Shown: positions 27,844-36,462 of the stretch, piece after piece | Layout: each line of letters opens with the position of its first letter | How positions within the stretch are numbered: the stretch's first letter is position 1 | Assembly: GCF_011046555.1 (NCBI RefSeq) | Contig: NZ_CP049246.1 | Location: 3,410,001 to 3,474,000 of the forward strand | Reading direction: 5' to 3' | Origin: Sphingobacterium lactis | Lineage (GTDB): Bacteria > Bacteroidota > Bacteroidia > Sphingobacteriales > Sphingobacteriaceae | DNA: 64,000 nucleotides | Notes under the pieces: model-generated | What the model was told of the DNA's origin: nothing | Databases searched by the model: none | Seen by the model: the letters and a program-made list of their open reading frames with translations, nothing else | Made by a program: the position numbers and the translations under genes

Positions 27844-28305
27844 ATGAAACACCAAATCATTGAATCATTCCATGTAATCGGAATCTCCACACGTACAACT
27901 AACGTGAATGGCCAATCGGCTAAGGACATCGAGGCACTCTGGGTTAAATTTTGGACCGAGAAAATTCAAGAATAGATCCCGAATCAAATGAGTTCTGATT
28001 TTTATGCCGTTTATACAGATTATGAATCCGACCATACAGGTTATTATACCACCATCATCGGATCGGCTGTCGCCCAATTGGATGAGATACCGGAAGGATT
28101 TGTGGGGGTAACCATTCCTCGGACAACCTACAAAAAGATCATTTCCAAAGGAAAGATGCCAGAGGCCATAGGAAAGACATGGATGGAAATTTGGCAGGAC
28201 ACCACAATAAAGCGAACCTATAAAGCTGATTTTACGGTACATGGGGAGAAATATTTCCATGGCGAAGAAGCTGAGGTTGAGACGTTCCTGTCTGTAGAGG
28301 AGTAA
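27844..28305 (+). pseudogene. GyrI-like / effector-binding domain protein interrupted by an in-frame TAG
   Basis: Reading from ATG 27844 gives MKHQIIESFHVIGISTRTTN... for 43 codons, a TAG at 27973-27975, then in the same frame IPNQ and a continuing protein to 28305. The two halves join into one 152-residue effector-binding domain (AraC-effector-binding / GyrI-like): ALWVKFW at the end of the first half, FYAVYTDYESDHTGYYTTIIGSAV and IGKTWMEIWQD in the second. As I recall, homologues run straight through this position (LWxxFxxExIxxKIPNK). An ATG at 27988 could restart translation, giving 105 aa without the first strand. So this is a pseudogene, a stop read through, or a sequencing error. Intact members bind small hydrophobic or cationic ligands. 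Confidence 0.8.
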
Positions 28306-28310
28306 CAAAA

Positions 28311-28380
28311 CTTGGTCATGATATCCGAATTGCTCCTTGAGAATGACCAAGATTAATTCTTGATGTTTTTTAGGAGCAAT
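28311..28380. other. Interleaved inverted repeats, possible RNA pseudoknot
   Basis: Stem 1: CTTGGTCAT (28311-28319) with ATGACCAAG (28343-28351). Stem 2: ATTGCTCCT (28329-28337) with AGGAGCAAT (28372-28380). Both are perfect 9-bp pairs and interleave, so in RNA they could form an H-type pseudoknot or two alternative hairpins. They lie between the convergent ends of the broken effector-binding gene and the MutS-family gene. A T-run (TGATGTTTTTTA) precedes the last arm, so a terminator function is possible. Confidence 0.4.
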
Positions 28381-28448
28381 ATGGAAAATCTTATCGTCGA
28401 ATTATGTTCAAATTTCCACTGATAATTGGCGGCTGCATGCTGATAGGC

Positions 28449-29771
28449 TTACTTTTTCAATTTATCAATAGCTTCAAAGGCACCGCTCTTTTTTAATAGC
28501 CACATGCCCAATTTTTCCTGAGCAATCCCATGTATGATCTTGTAGGTAAAGATGGGATGCCCATCTTCGTCATTTGCAATATTCATCTTAAAGAAATCCA
28601 CTAAAGGAAAGTGCTTCAGTTCCTCCGACAATTCGGTAATGTGTGAAGAGATGATCACATAAGGTCCGTCGGCCTCAGCCAAGTTTTCTACTACCTTCAA
28701 AATGGCATGTGAAGCGTCGCTATGGTTGGTTCCCTTAAAAAGCTCATCAAGGATGATCAAGGCGTTGGAATCAGGCCCTAGATGGTCTACAATGGTCTTC
28801 AAACGCATCGCTTCCACGTAGAAATGGCTGTACCCCAACTCCAGGTTGTCCTGCAGATTGATACTGGTGAACAGTCCATCCAAGAGATCCATCTTCACGG
28901 AAGTAGCCGGAACGGGAAAACCGATCTGTGTCAGATACACTGCCGTAGAAATCGATTTGATGATCGATGACTTACCCGCCATATTCGCTCCGGTCAAAAA
29001 CCAGATTTTCTTTTCCTGATGGAGGTGGATATCATTTGCTACGGGTTCACGGAGGAAAATATGATACACCCCTTCCATATGGATGGCCCGGGTTTCATTC
29101 TTCTCGAACACCTCCGGATAGCAGAATCCCTTTGCGGCACTGACCCGAGCAACAGAAAAATAGGCATCGATTTCATAAAAGAATTCAATCGCCCGTCGGA
29201 TCTTTGTTACGAGATCCCGCCGCAACAAGCCATCATATTTCTCAATATTGAAAATATTCAGCTTCAGTTTTTCCGTATCGTATTTCTTATTCTTGAAGAT
29301 CGCGGAGAGGCATTCCTCAATACTGTCGATCATTTCGGCGATATCCTCATAATGCTGCACCGCATTTACCTTCTTATAGAACTCCTGAGACTTGATCAGA
29401 AAATCGGAAATCTCCATAATGGACCTTTTCTTATAATAGAAGAATGGAGACTTTACACCGAAAATATCCATTAAACCCACGGAAGACTTAATTCCTGTAT
29501 ACATGGATTTAATGTATTTCTCAATATCCGTTAAGATTACCCTGTAGAATTCAAATGGTTCATTGGCAACCGGTTCCAGCCGACGGATGTTCAGCTGTCT
29601 AGCCCGGACTTCCTTCACATCCAAACTAGGGCTGTAGAAAAGTTCCCTCAATAGTTCCTGCCCACCGTCGGTCACCGTCCGATCAAAATAATTGAACACG
29701 GAGAAGTTCCGAAGGTCGCGAAGTTGAATATCGCGAAGGGTCTGATCGTCTATTAAAAACTTTTCTGCCAT
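28449..29771 (-). CDS. MutS-family DNA mismatch repair ATPase domain protein
   Basis: The 440-aa product contains the MutS core (domain III lever helices, about 1-240) and the C-terminal ATPase (about 240-440), but no N-terminal mismatch-recognition or connector domains. Walker A is TGANMAGKSS, Walker B is ALIILDELFKGTN, and the conserved HITEL histidine segment is present. At 440 aa it is shorter than MutS or MutS2 and lacks an Smr domain. Such short MutS-like ATPases are common in Bacteroidota with no settled role; mismatch repair itself is unlikely without domain I. It is monocistronic. Confidence 0.85.
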   Translation of the reverse strand: MAEKFLIDDQTLRDIQLRDLRNFSVFNYFDRTVTDGGQELLRELFYSPSLDVKEVRARQLNIRRLEPVANEPFEFYRVILTDIEKYIKSMYTGIKSSVGLMDIFGVKSPFFYYKKRSIMEISDFLIKSQEFYKKVNAVQHYEDIAEMIDSIEECLSAIFKNKKYDTEKLKLNIFNIEKYDGLLRRDLVTKIRRAIEFFYEIDAYFSVARVSAAKGFCYPEVFEKNETRAIHMEGVYHIFLREPVANDIHLHQEKKIWFLTGANMAGKSSIIKSISTAVYLTQIGFPVPATSVKMDLLDGLFTSINLQDNLELGYSHFYVEAMRLKTIVDHLGPDSNALIILDELFKGTNHSDASHAILKVVENLAEADGPYVIISSHITELSEELKHFPLVDFFKMNIANDEDGHPIFTYKIIHGIAQEKLGMWLLKKSGAFEAIDKLKK

Positions 29772-30003
29772 AGTATAGTTTCTGCTAAAAATGGGTAAAT
29801 AAGGTTATCAATCGCACAGTATATATTAAATATACACTTTCCAATGCATGAAAAATTGATTCTCTTTTGAAATTCGATGCTGTAGAACCGCTTTTATTAC
29901 ACTATGATGAATTTTTTAAATGAATTGCACAAAATAACCTTAACTTTTAAGCATAACGAACCGACACCTTGTCGAATTCGTTTATTGACCAAGAATTTGC
30001 CAA

Positions 30004-30750
30004 TTATTTCTTCCGAAGGTAAATGTGTTTAGCCTGCTTGAATCCGCCAGAATCACGCTCATCGATTTCAAAACGATTGATGTATTTTATCAATTCGTAT
30101 AATTTATTGAAACCATAGTTACGCGGGTCGAAGTCTGGTTTCTTTTTATTGAGCAAGCTCCCTAGCGAACCCAAAAAGGTCCATCCGCTATCGTCTGCTA
30201 AATCATCCACGCTATTGACGATAAAGTTTACGGTTTTACGGTCTACCTTATCGATGGCTTTATCTTTCTTGCGGACGACAGGTACATTCACATCTTTTGT
30301 TTCAGGCTCCTCACTATCCGAATCCAGAATTTCCAGATAGATGAACTTGTTGCAGGCAGCAATAAAGGGTTTAGGCGTTTTCTTTTCACCAATACCGATA
30401 ACCAACTTCCCCTCTTCCCGAATACGGGTTGCCAAACGAGTAAAATCGCTATCGCTAGACACAATACAGAATCCCGACACCTTTTCAGAATAGAGGATAT
30501 CCATGGCGTCGATAATCATCGCGGAATCCGAACTGTTTTTACCGACCGTGTAGCTATATTGCTGAATGGGTGTAATGGCATTTTCCAAAAGAACGGTTTT
30601 CCAGCCCGCTAAATTTGGTTTTGTCCAATCTCCATAAATTCGTTTTACGGTAGGTGTTCCGGTTTTCGAAATTTCCTCCAACATTTCCTTAACATGCTTA
30701 AAAGGAACATTGTCGGCATCAATCAATACAGCGAGCGTAAGGTCTTGCAT
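30004..30750 (-). CDS. NYN domain (PIN-like RNase) protein with C-terminal OST-HTH/LOTUS domain
   Basis: The 248-aa product has a NYN/PIN-like nuclease domain at about 1-145. The acidic residues are in place: VLIDADNVP, then SDSAMIIDAMDIL, then GFCIVSSDSDFTRLATRIREEG. The C-terminal part (about 175-248: NFIVNSVDDLADDSGWTFLGSLGSLLNKKKPDFDPRNYGFNKLYELI) is an OST-HTH/LOTUS RNA-binding fold. The architecture is known across bacteria and suggests RNA cleavage or quality control; a specific substrate has not been established to my knowledge. It stands alone, with non-coding gaps of about 230 and 300 bp on either side in which I see nothing definite. Confidence 0.9.
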   Translation of the reverse strand: MQDLTLAVLIDADNVPFKHVKEMLEEISKTGTPTVKRIYGDWTKPNLAGWKTVLLENAITPIQQYSYTVGKNSSDSAMIIDAMDILYSEKVSGFCIVSSDSDFTRLATRIREEGKLVIGIGEKKTPKPFIAACNKFIYLEILDSDSEEPETKDVNVPVVRKKDKAIDKVDRKTVNFIVNSVDDLADDSGWTFLGSLGSLLNKKKPDFDPRNYGFNKLYELIKYINRFEIDERDSGGFKQAKHIYLRKK

Positions 30751-31046
30751 AGTCTTTGGTTATTTTTAGCTTCTCAAGTAAATATAAGTTTTTCTAGCAA
30801 CAATCATGGTGCGGATTGATTGATCTCAATTGATAATGTTCTCCAATACAAACATCATTCAACCAAATAACCAGCAAGCAGATACAATCAAAATCAATCT
30901 TACTTCCCTGAAAAATTGATTAATCACTAGCATTACTTACCGCTTTTATATTATATTTTCTATAAGATTAATATTTTGTAAGAACACAGCTACAAAACCT
31001 TAATTATTGGCATTATTTTTCCTATTAGATAATTAAAACAATAATT

Positions 31047-31928
31047 ATGAAATTACTACAGATTAACACGGATTTACCCAACACAGCGGAACTGTTCGAC
31101 CAGAGCAGTATCTGGATGACCAAGATCAAGGATATGGCTTTAAGCTATGCCCCAAAAATTATTGGCGCTATCCTGGTTTATATTATCGGACTTTGGATCA
31201 TTGGCCGTATAGGTAAATTGGTGATGAACATGCTTGCCAACAAAAAGTTTGATGTTTCCCTTCAGAAATTCCTGGTTTCCATTATTAAGGTCAGCCTTAC
31301 GGTTTTGATGTTCTTAGCCATAATCGGCATGTTAGGGGTGAACATTACAAGCTTTGCAGCACTGCTAGCAGGTGCTGGTCTAGCGATTGGTGCAGCATTG
31401 AACGGATCCCTTGGGAATTTGGCGGGCGGCGTCATGTTAATGGTCTTCAAGCCTTTTAAAGTTGGCGATATGATCGAAGCGCAGGGATCAATCGGATTGG
31501 TTACCGAAGTGGGCATCTTCAATACGACCCTTCTTTCCCCAGAAAATAAAACCATAATCCTACCGAATGGTGCGCTTTCAACAGGCGTCATCATGAATTA
31601 CAATTCCCACGGGAATCTTCGTGTTGATCTCAAGATGGCTGTTGCCCTCGATCAACCAATTGAAAAGGCGCGACAGATCGCCATTGAAGCCATGCAGCAA
31701 AATCCACATGTCCTAACCTCCCCTAGCCCGGAAGTCAGTGTCCTGGAAGTGGGAAATGGCATGACCACCCTAGCGATCAGACCCTACACTACCCAAGATA
31801 ATTATTGGAATGTTTACTTCGAGGTGCAGGAATTGGTAAAGAATGCCTTCGATAAAAACGGTATTGCCGCACCAATTCCGCATACCGTAATCATAAACAA
31901 ACAACAACATGGTGCGAACCATCAATAA
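31047..31928 (+). CDS. mscS: MscS-type small-conductance mechanosensitive channel
   Basis: The 293-aa inner-membrane channel matches the size of E. coli MscS. Three transmembrane helices are visible: IIGAILVYIIGLWIIGRI, FLVSIIKVSLTVLMFLAIIG and the pore-lining TM3 FAALLAGAGLAIGAALNGSLG with glycine/alanine packing. The signature NLAGGVMLMVFKPFKVGDMIEAQG follows, then the cytoplasmic beta domain (TTLLSPENKTIILPNGAL) and alpha/beta cage. It opens under membrane tension to release solutes during hypo-osmotic shock. It is monocistronic and ends at a hairpin shared with the convergent AraC gene. Confidence 0.93.
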   Translation: MKLLQINTDLPNTAELFDQSSIWMTKIKDMALSYAPKIIGAILVYIIGLWIIGRIGKLVMNMLANKKFDVSLQKFLVSIIKVSLTVLMFLAIIGMLGVNITSFAALLAGAGLAIGAALNGSLGNLAGGVMLMVFKPFKVGDMIEAQGSIGLVTEVGIFNTTLLSPENKTIILPNGALSTGVIMNYNSHGNLRVDLKMAVALDQPIEKARQIAIEAMQQNPHVLTSPSPEVSVLEVGNGMTTLAIRPYTTQDNYWNVYFEVQELVKNAFDKNGIAAPIPHTVIINKQQHGANHQ

Positions 31929-31958
31929 GAAATTACTAATTTTTACTCCTTTCTAACC

Positions 31959-31984
31959 GAAGCCCCAATACCGATTGGGGCTTC
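31959..31984. terminator. Bidirectional terminator between mscS and the AraC regulator
   Basis: GAAGCCCCAAT (31959-31969) pairs with ATTGGGGCTTC (31974-31984), an 11-bp perfect stem. T-rich tails are weak on both sides. It lies between the convergent stops at 31928 and 31992. Confidence 0.7.
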
Positions 31985-31991
31985 ACTATTT

Positions 31992-32897
31992 CTATTTACC
32001 AAACTTGCGCACAAAGTCCCCAGGTGTACAGTTATGGAAGGCCTTAAATTGCTTCACAAAATAACTGAGGGAGCTGAATCCAGTTTTATAGGCCACGTCC
32101 GAAACATTGGAATCGGCCCGCAACAAGAGGTTGCGCGCATTCAGCATACGTTCCTGGAGAATATAAGAACCAGGGGTTTTCCCGCAATAGGTTTCAAAAA
32201 GTCGGTGCAGCGTACTCTTGCTGCAATTCCCGATCCGCATTAACACCTCGGTATTCAATGTCTGGCCAATATTTTCACGGATATACTTTTTAATGACCAA
32301 TAGCTGGCTGTTCATTTGCAACGTTTTATTTTCCTGCACATGTTGTATTTGCGCATCGATCAACCTGATCAGAAAGGACTTGAGCAGCAGGTCTGCCAAA
32401 GGAATATTGGGTTCTTCTTGAATAGCCACCTGCAGCAACTCGTTGAATGCCCGCACCAAAGCAGAATTGTTATTGAAGTGAAAGTTGTCATAATCCAACG
32501 CCCATTTCCTCTGCTCTGGATAGTGCTCGTTCAGATAGTCCAATTGCTGCTCCATGGACTCTTTCGGGATCAAAATCGTGGCACATTGAACCGGATTATT
32601 GGGGTCCGCTTCTGGGAAATCCGCATAAATTGTTTCCCCTTCCGGCAGGATCAGCGATGTTCCAGGCAGGAACTTAAATGTATTTCCCTGCTTATTAAAT
32701 ACCGTTTTATATCCCCGGATCATACTGGAGATCGATAGCCCGGCATAACTAATGCGTACTTTGGTGGAGGATTGGAAGGTTTCAAAAACATTCACCTCAA
32801 AACTGCCACAATCAAATCGTGTTTGATACTCATGACCTGTCCGGAGATGTTCTGGTGTCTGAATGGAAAGTAGATCTATTAAATGGTTCATAGGCAA
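31992..32897 (-). CDS. AraC family transcriptional regulator
   Basis: The 301-aa product has an N-terminal ligand-sensing domain (about 1-190, similar to the AraC_N type: FEVNVFETFQSSTKVRISYAG, GTSLILPEGETIYADF). A C-terminal double helix-turn-helix lies at about 200-300, with MRIGNCSKSTLHRLFETYCGKTPGSYI and VAYKTGFSSLSYFVKQFKAFHNCTPGDFVRK, the second being the AraC signature. It is divergent from the GlcG-like and formaldehyde dehydrogenase genes across a 125-bp region containing spaced direct repeats, and most likely controls them. Confidence 0.92.
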   Translation of the reverse strand: MPMNHLIDLLSIQTPEHLRTGHEYQTRFDCGSFEVNVFETFQSSTKVRISYAGLSISSMIRGYKTVFNKQGNTFKFLPGTSLILPEGETIYADFPEADPNNPVQCATILIPKESMEQQLDYLNEHYPEQRKWALDYDNFHFNNNSALVRAFNELLQVAIQEEPNIPLADLLLKSFLIRLIDAQIQHVQENKTLQMNSQLLVIKKYIRENIGQTLNTEVLMRIGNCSKSTLHRLFETYCGKTPGSYILQERMLNARNLLLRADSNVSDVAYKTGFSSLSYFVKQFKAFHNCTPGDFVRKFGK

Positions 32898-32934
32898 TTG
32901 ATTTCCTTGACCTAAGATACAAATTCTGATGTAG

Positions 32935-32995
32935 GAAACTATCGTTATACTTAATGAAACTATACTTACACCCCCTCGTTTTCATTAACGATAAC
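32935..32995. promoter_or_regulatory. Candidate AraC-type operator (direct and inverted repeats)
   Basis: GAAACTAT occurs at 32935-32942 and 32956-32963, exactly 21 bp apart in the same orientation, about two helical turns as in classical AraC half-sites. A related inverted element, GTTTTCATTAACGATAAC (32978-32995), is close to the reverse complement of GTTATACTTAATGAAAC (32945-32961). All lie between the divergent AraC and GlcG-like genes. Confidence 0.5.
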
Positions 32996-33022
32996 TTTAT
33001 ATACAATAAAACTTAAAAATCA

Positions 33023-33430
33023 ATGATTATGAGTAACATCACATTAGAACAGGCGCGCAAAGTTGTGGACGCCGCTATTAAGAAATCCGAAGAATTGGGT
33101 GTCAAAATGAACATTGCCGTAGTCGATGCAGGCACCAATTTAGTAGCCTTCAACAAGATGGATGATGCCTGGTTGGGCTCGATCGATATTTCGCAGAAAA
33201 AAGCCCGCACGGCACGTTATTTCAACATGGATACCGGAGAAATCGGCAAACTATCCCAGCCTGGAGGGGCACTGTACAACATTGAGCACTCCAACAACGG
33301 ACTTATTACCTTTCCTGGCGGAGTTGTCATCAAGGATGGCAATGGGCAGATCATCGGTGCGGTCGGTGTTTCCGGCAGCACGGTGGAAGATGACCATGCC
33401 GTTGCCGCAGCAGGGGCCGCAGCAGTCTAA
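33023..33430 (+). CDS. GlcG/HbpS family (heme-binding-like) protein
   Basis: The 135-aa product covers one complete GlcG/HbpS domain: [47 protein letters not shown], then [38 protein letters not shown], a hallmark ending. ATG 33029 is an equally plausible start. There is no signal peptide, so it is cytoplasmic. The family is widespread beside dehydrogenases, and biochemical roles range from heme binding to none known. It precedes the formaldehyde dehydrogenase by 38 bp and probably shares its AraC-controlled promoter. Confidence 0.88.
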   Translation: MIMSNITLEQARKVVDAAIKKSEELGVKMNIAVVDAGTNLVAFNKMDDAWLGSIDISQKKARTARYFNMDTGEIGKLSQPGGALYNIEHSNNGLITFPGGVVIKDGNGQIIGAVGVSGSTVEDDHAVAAAGAAAV

Positions 33431-33468
33431 AAAAATTAACACAGTATACACCTCAAAATGAAAAGATT

Positions 33469-34662
33469 ATGTGTCAAAATCATGGCGTAGTATATATGGG
33501 GCCCGGCGAGGTTCAGGTCCAGGAAATTGATTATCCGAAATTAGCATTGGGAGACCGCAAATGCGAACATGGGGTAATCCTGAAGATTGTTTCAACCAAC
33601 ATTTGCGGATCTGACCAGCACATGGTCCGTGGCCGGACTACAGCATCGGCGGGTCTTGTCCTTGGGCATGAGATAACCGGGCAGGTTATTGAAGTGGGTC
33701 GCGATGTGGAATTCATCAAGGTTGGTGACATTGTCTCCGTTCCATTCAATATTGCCTGCGGACGTTGTCGCAATTGCAAGGAAGGAAAGACCGGGATTTG
33801 TTTGAACGTCAATCCCTCCCGTCCTGGCGCAGCTTATGGCTACGTAGATATGGGCGGATGGGTCGGTGGCCAGGCAGAATATGTGATGGTTCCGTATGCA
33901 GATTTCAATCTCCTTAAATTCCCGGACAACGAACAGGCGCTGGCCTATATCCGTGATTTGACCATGCTCTCCGATATTTTTCCAACAGGTTTTCATGGTG
34001 CAGTTTCTGCGGGTGTTGGCCCCGGGTCCATTGTCTATGTCGCTGGCGCCGGTCCGGTAGGTTTGGCCTGTGCAGCCAGCTGCCACCTGCTGGGTGCCGC
34101 TGTGGTCATTGTGGGAGATCTGAATGAAGAACGCCTTGAGCAAGCCCGAAGTTTTGGCTGTGAAACGGTTAACCTCAATACCGATACACCCCTCGCCGAT
34201 CAGATTGCTGACTTAATCGGTGTCCCAGAGGTCGACTGCTTCGTGGATTGTGTCGGATTTGAGGCACGTGCGCACGCCAATGGTGGCAGTTCGGAAGAAC
34301 AGCCTGCCGTCGTGCTCAATCAGGCTATGGATATTACACGTGCAGGGGGTGCCATCGGCATACCGGGATTGTATGTTACCGAAGACCCCGGCGCAAGTGA
34401 CGGTGCCGCAAAGCAGGGAAACCTGAAAATTAGATTTGGTTTGGGCTGGGCAAAATCCCATTGTTTCTATACGGGACAATGCCCAGTTATGAAATACCAT
34501 AGGCAATTGATGAATGCCATATTATACGATAAAATTAAAATTGCTGATGCCGTAAATGTCCAGGTAATCACCCTAAGTGATGCTCCGCAAGGGTATGCCG
34601 ATTTTGACAAAGGTGCAGCTAGAAAGTATGTCATCGATCCGCATGGCATGATCTCGGCATAG
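33469..34662 (+). CDS. Formaldehyde dehydrogenase, glutathione-independent (zinc alcohol dehydrogenase family)
   Basis: The 397-aa product has the length and sequence style of the Pseudomonas-type glutathione-independent formaldehyde dehydrogenase. Features are catalytic zinc ligands at Cys46 (TNICGSDQH) and GHE, the structural zinc loop CGRCRNCKEGKTGIC, the family-specific insertion GYVDMGGWVGGQAEYV, and an NAD-binding segment VAGAGPVGLA. The C-terminal KIRFGLGWAKSHCFYTGQCPVMKYHRQLM is also characteristic. It should oxidise formaldehyde to formate with NAD in the cytoplasm. It is grouped with a GlcG-like protein and a divergent AraC regulator, suggesting aldehyde-responsive detoxification; the inducer is inferred. 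Confidence 0.9.
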   Translation: MCQNHGVVYMGPGEVQVQEIDYPKLALGDRKCEHGVILKIVSTNICGSDQHMVRGRTTASAGLVLGHEITGQVIEVGRDVEFIKVGDIVSVPFNIACGRCRNCKEGKTGICLNVNPSRPGAAYGYVDMGGWVGGQAEYVMVPYADFNLLKFPDNEQALAYIRDLTMLSDIFPTGFHGAVSAGVGPGSIVYVAGAGPVGLACAASCHLLGAAVVIVGDLNEERLEQARSFGCETVNLNTDTPLADQIADLIGVPEVDCFVDCVGFEARAHANGGSSEEQPAVVLNQAMDITRAGGAIGIPGLYVTEDPGASDGAAKQGNLKIRFGLGWAKSHCFYTGQCPVMKYHRQLMNAILYDKIKIADAVNVQVITLSDAPQGYADFDKGAARKYVIDPHGMISA

Positions 34663-34689
34663 ATCTAGACCATTTGCACGCCTATGGGA

Positions 34690-34732
34690 AGCGCTGTAGT
34701 TAAGGTAATCTTAATTGCAGCGCTATTTTTTT
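34690..34732 (+). terminator. Intrinsic terminator after the formaldehyde dehydrogenase
   Basis: AGCGCTGTAGTTAAG (34690-34704) pairs with CTTAATTGCAGCGCT (34710-34724) with two G-T pairs or mismatches, followed by ATTTTTTT. It lies 27 bp after the stop codon. Confidence 0.9.
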
Positions 34733-34758
34733 GATATCGTCAATGAATCGAGCAACTT

Positions 34759-34872
34759 ATGTGGCTTTTCATGGGTGTAATCGGCTTAATTGCCCTAAAA
34801 AACATCAAAACCTACCAACTGGATAAAAAAAAGACCGTTGAAATAAAAAAGAAGGAAATGATCAGTATATAA
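34759..34872 (+). CDS. Possible small membrane peptide, 37 aa
   Basis: ATG 34759 opens a 37-codon frame with a hydrophobic start (MWLFMGVIGLIALKNI) and a lysine-rich tail ending EMISI. An in-frame TGA lies just upstream. It sits between the dehydrogenase terminator and the GLPGLI gene in an otherwise empty 300-bp gap. It could be a small single-span protein or a remnant of a larger gene; support is only the frame and the hydrophobic/basic pattern. Confidence 0.25.
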   Translation: MWLFMGVIGLIALKNIKTYQLDKKKTVEIKKKEMISI

Positions 34873-34961
34873 GAGAAAGTTTTTCCAATACATTCGTAAT
34901 ACAGGTTCATTTTCTTTATATTTAATTAGCAATTGTAAACTATTACTAAAATAAATTCAAG

Positions 34962-35804
34962 ATGAACCTTCGTACCATCCTTCAAGTATCCCTATTATTT
35001 TCTTTTTTAACGGCAGTGGTCATGATGACCAACGCACAGGAAAACGAATTTGTATTCAACAAAAAAGTGAATTATCAAGTTACCTTCCTCTCCGACTCAA
35101 CGGATGAAAACTCAAGGCAGACCATGCCAGCCGAGCTGCTACTGAACGACACCAACTCCCTTTTCTGGTTTTTGAATAAATCCATAAAAGACGAGGAATT
35201 GGCCAAACCAAATGCTTTTCCATCCCCTTCCATCGGCTTTGCACCAGGCTTGGTCAATAATGAAAACTATGTGATCTTAAAGAATAAGGATGGAGAAATA
35301 ACGGTCTATGATGAGTATTCGGGTAGTGACCTCAGGAAATTAATGCAGATCAACGTGTACAAGGAACGGATCAACCCAGAAGATTGGCAATTGACAGAAG
35401 AAACAGATACAGTAATGGGCTTAGCTGTGCAGAAGGCCGTGCTGCAATTTGGCGGACGTACATGGGAGGCCTTTTTTGCGCCAGAACTTCCCATTGCTGA
35501 CGGACCTTATAAATTTAATGGACTGCCGGGTTTGATTCTACGAATACAGGATCGAACGAAATCTTGGGTGTTTGAAGCTAAGGATATTAAGGAAGTGGAC
35601 CAAAAGGTGGTTGTTAACAATAAAAAGGATTTAAAGGTTGTACCGATCGAAAAGAAAGAACTGTATTCCCAACGTCGGAAATTCCAACAGGATCAGGCTT
35701 TTGCGCGACAAGGTGAAGGCGATGGTGGTATTGAAAGTGCTGAAAACAGAAAACAGGCGGAGGAAAGAATCAAAAAGGACAACAATTGGATTGAGCTAAA
35801 TTAA
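34962..35804 (+). CDS. GLPGLI family exported protein
   Basis: The 280-aa product has a signal sequence ending VVMMTNAQ. It carries the family-defining motif GPYKFNGLPGLILRIQD near residue 184, preceded by the conserved AVLQFGGRTWEAFFAPELPIADGPY. GLPGLI proteins are secreted proteins of Bacteroidota with no settled function. The C-terminal tail is charged (QRRKFQQDQAFARQ, ENRKQAEERIKKD). It is convergent with the secreted protein at 35825, 20 bp between stops. It is not part of the pigment cluster by orientation. Confidence 0.9.
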   Translation: MNLRTILQVSLLFSFLTAVVMMTNAQENEFVFNKKVNYQVTFLSDSTDENSRQTMPAELLLNDTNSLFWFLNKSIKDEELAKPNAFPSPSIGFAPGLVNNENYVILKNKDGEITVYDEYSGSDLRKLMQINVYKERINPEDWQLTEETDTVMGLAVQKAVLQFGGRTWEAFFAPELPIADGPYKFNGLPGLILRIQDRTKSWVFEAKDIKEVDQKVVVNNKKDLKVVPIEKKELYSQRRKFQQDQAFARQGEGDGGIESAENRKQAEERIKKDNNWIELN

Positions 35805-35824
35805 CGCAATCCAATTGGTATATT

Positions 35825-36439
35825 TTATTCAGGAAGATTGACCATGCTGTTCTGGAAATTAAGTTTCTTATACTTTTTTTGCAGGGCAGCATCGGTTTCT
35901 TCTTTCTCGTCTATAAAAGAAACAATTCCAGATTCGAAATTCCATGTTCCCAAATAATTCAAGGTATTTGCTTCCACTTTAAATAGAAAAAATTCAAGAT
36001 CTTCATCTTGGATTTCTCCTGATTTCCGTTTTTTATTGAAATTATCGCGTGCATCAATCCCTTTAAGAATAGGTTCCGAATATGTCGTGTAGCCTTTGGT
36101 CCATTCATAACGGTTAATGGCGTACAAGCCAGGATCCAGCGCAATACAGAATGCATTTTCTTTTTTTATAGAAAAATGGGGTTTCACAGTAAAAAAAACA
36201 CCTTTCTCCGTGTCTGTATTTATAATTCTGATGGTTTGCGTAGCCCCCCACCCCGCTAACTTAACGCTCTGTAAAAAATCTCCATAAACAAGGGCCTTCC
36301 CTTTCGGAATATCTTCAAAATAACTGTGGGTATTTGCTTTTCTAAAGGAAATTCTCTTCTTCTTTTGCTGCGCACTTAAGACCACAACTTGACAGCAGCA
36401 GATCAATAACAGCAGCAACCGGATATGTATTATTTTCAT
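35825..36439 (-). CDS. Secreted protein of unknown function, downstream of the halogenase-like gene
   Basis: The 204-aa product has an N-terminal signal (IRLLLLLICCCQVVVLSAQ). I recognise no domain. The central part (GKALVYGDFLQSVKLAGWGATQTIRIINTD, FCIALDPGLYAINRYEWTKGY) resembles a beta-sandwich carrier or adhesin, but that is only an impression. It starts 23 bp after the halogenase-like gene on the same strand, so the two are probably cotranscribed from the divergent pigment-cluster promoter. A role in handling the exported pigment is possible but inferred only from position. Confidence 0.6.
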   Translation of the reverse strand: MKIIHIRLLLLLICCCQVVVLSAQQKKKRISFRKANTHSYFEDIPKGKALVYGDFLQSVKLAGWGATQTIRIINTDTEKGVFFTVKPHFSIKKENAFCIALDPGLYAINRYEWTKGYTTYSEPILKGIDARDNFNKKRKSGEIQDEDLEFFLFKVEANTLNYLGTWNFESGIVSFIDEKEETDAALQKKYKKLNFQNSMVNLPE

Positions 36440-36462
36440 ATTGAGGATAAGTTATACCCTAT

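Noticed and set aside
27865..28350. Minus-strand 161-aa frame over the interrupted effector-binding gene
   Set aside because: It is the antisense shadow of a recognisable effector-binding protein.
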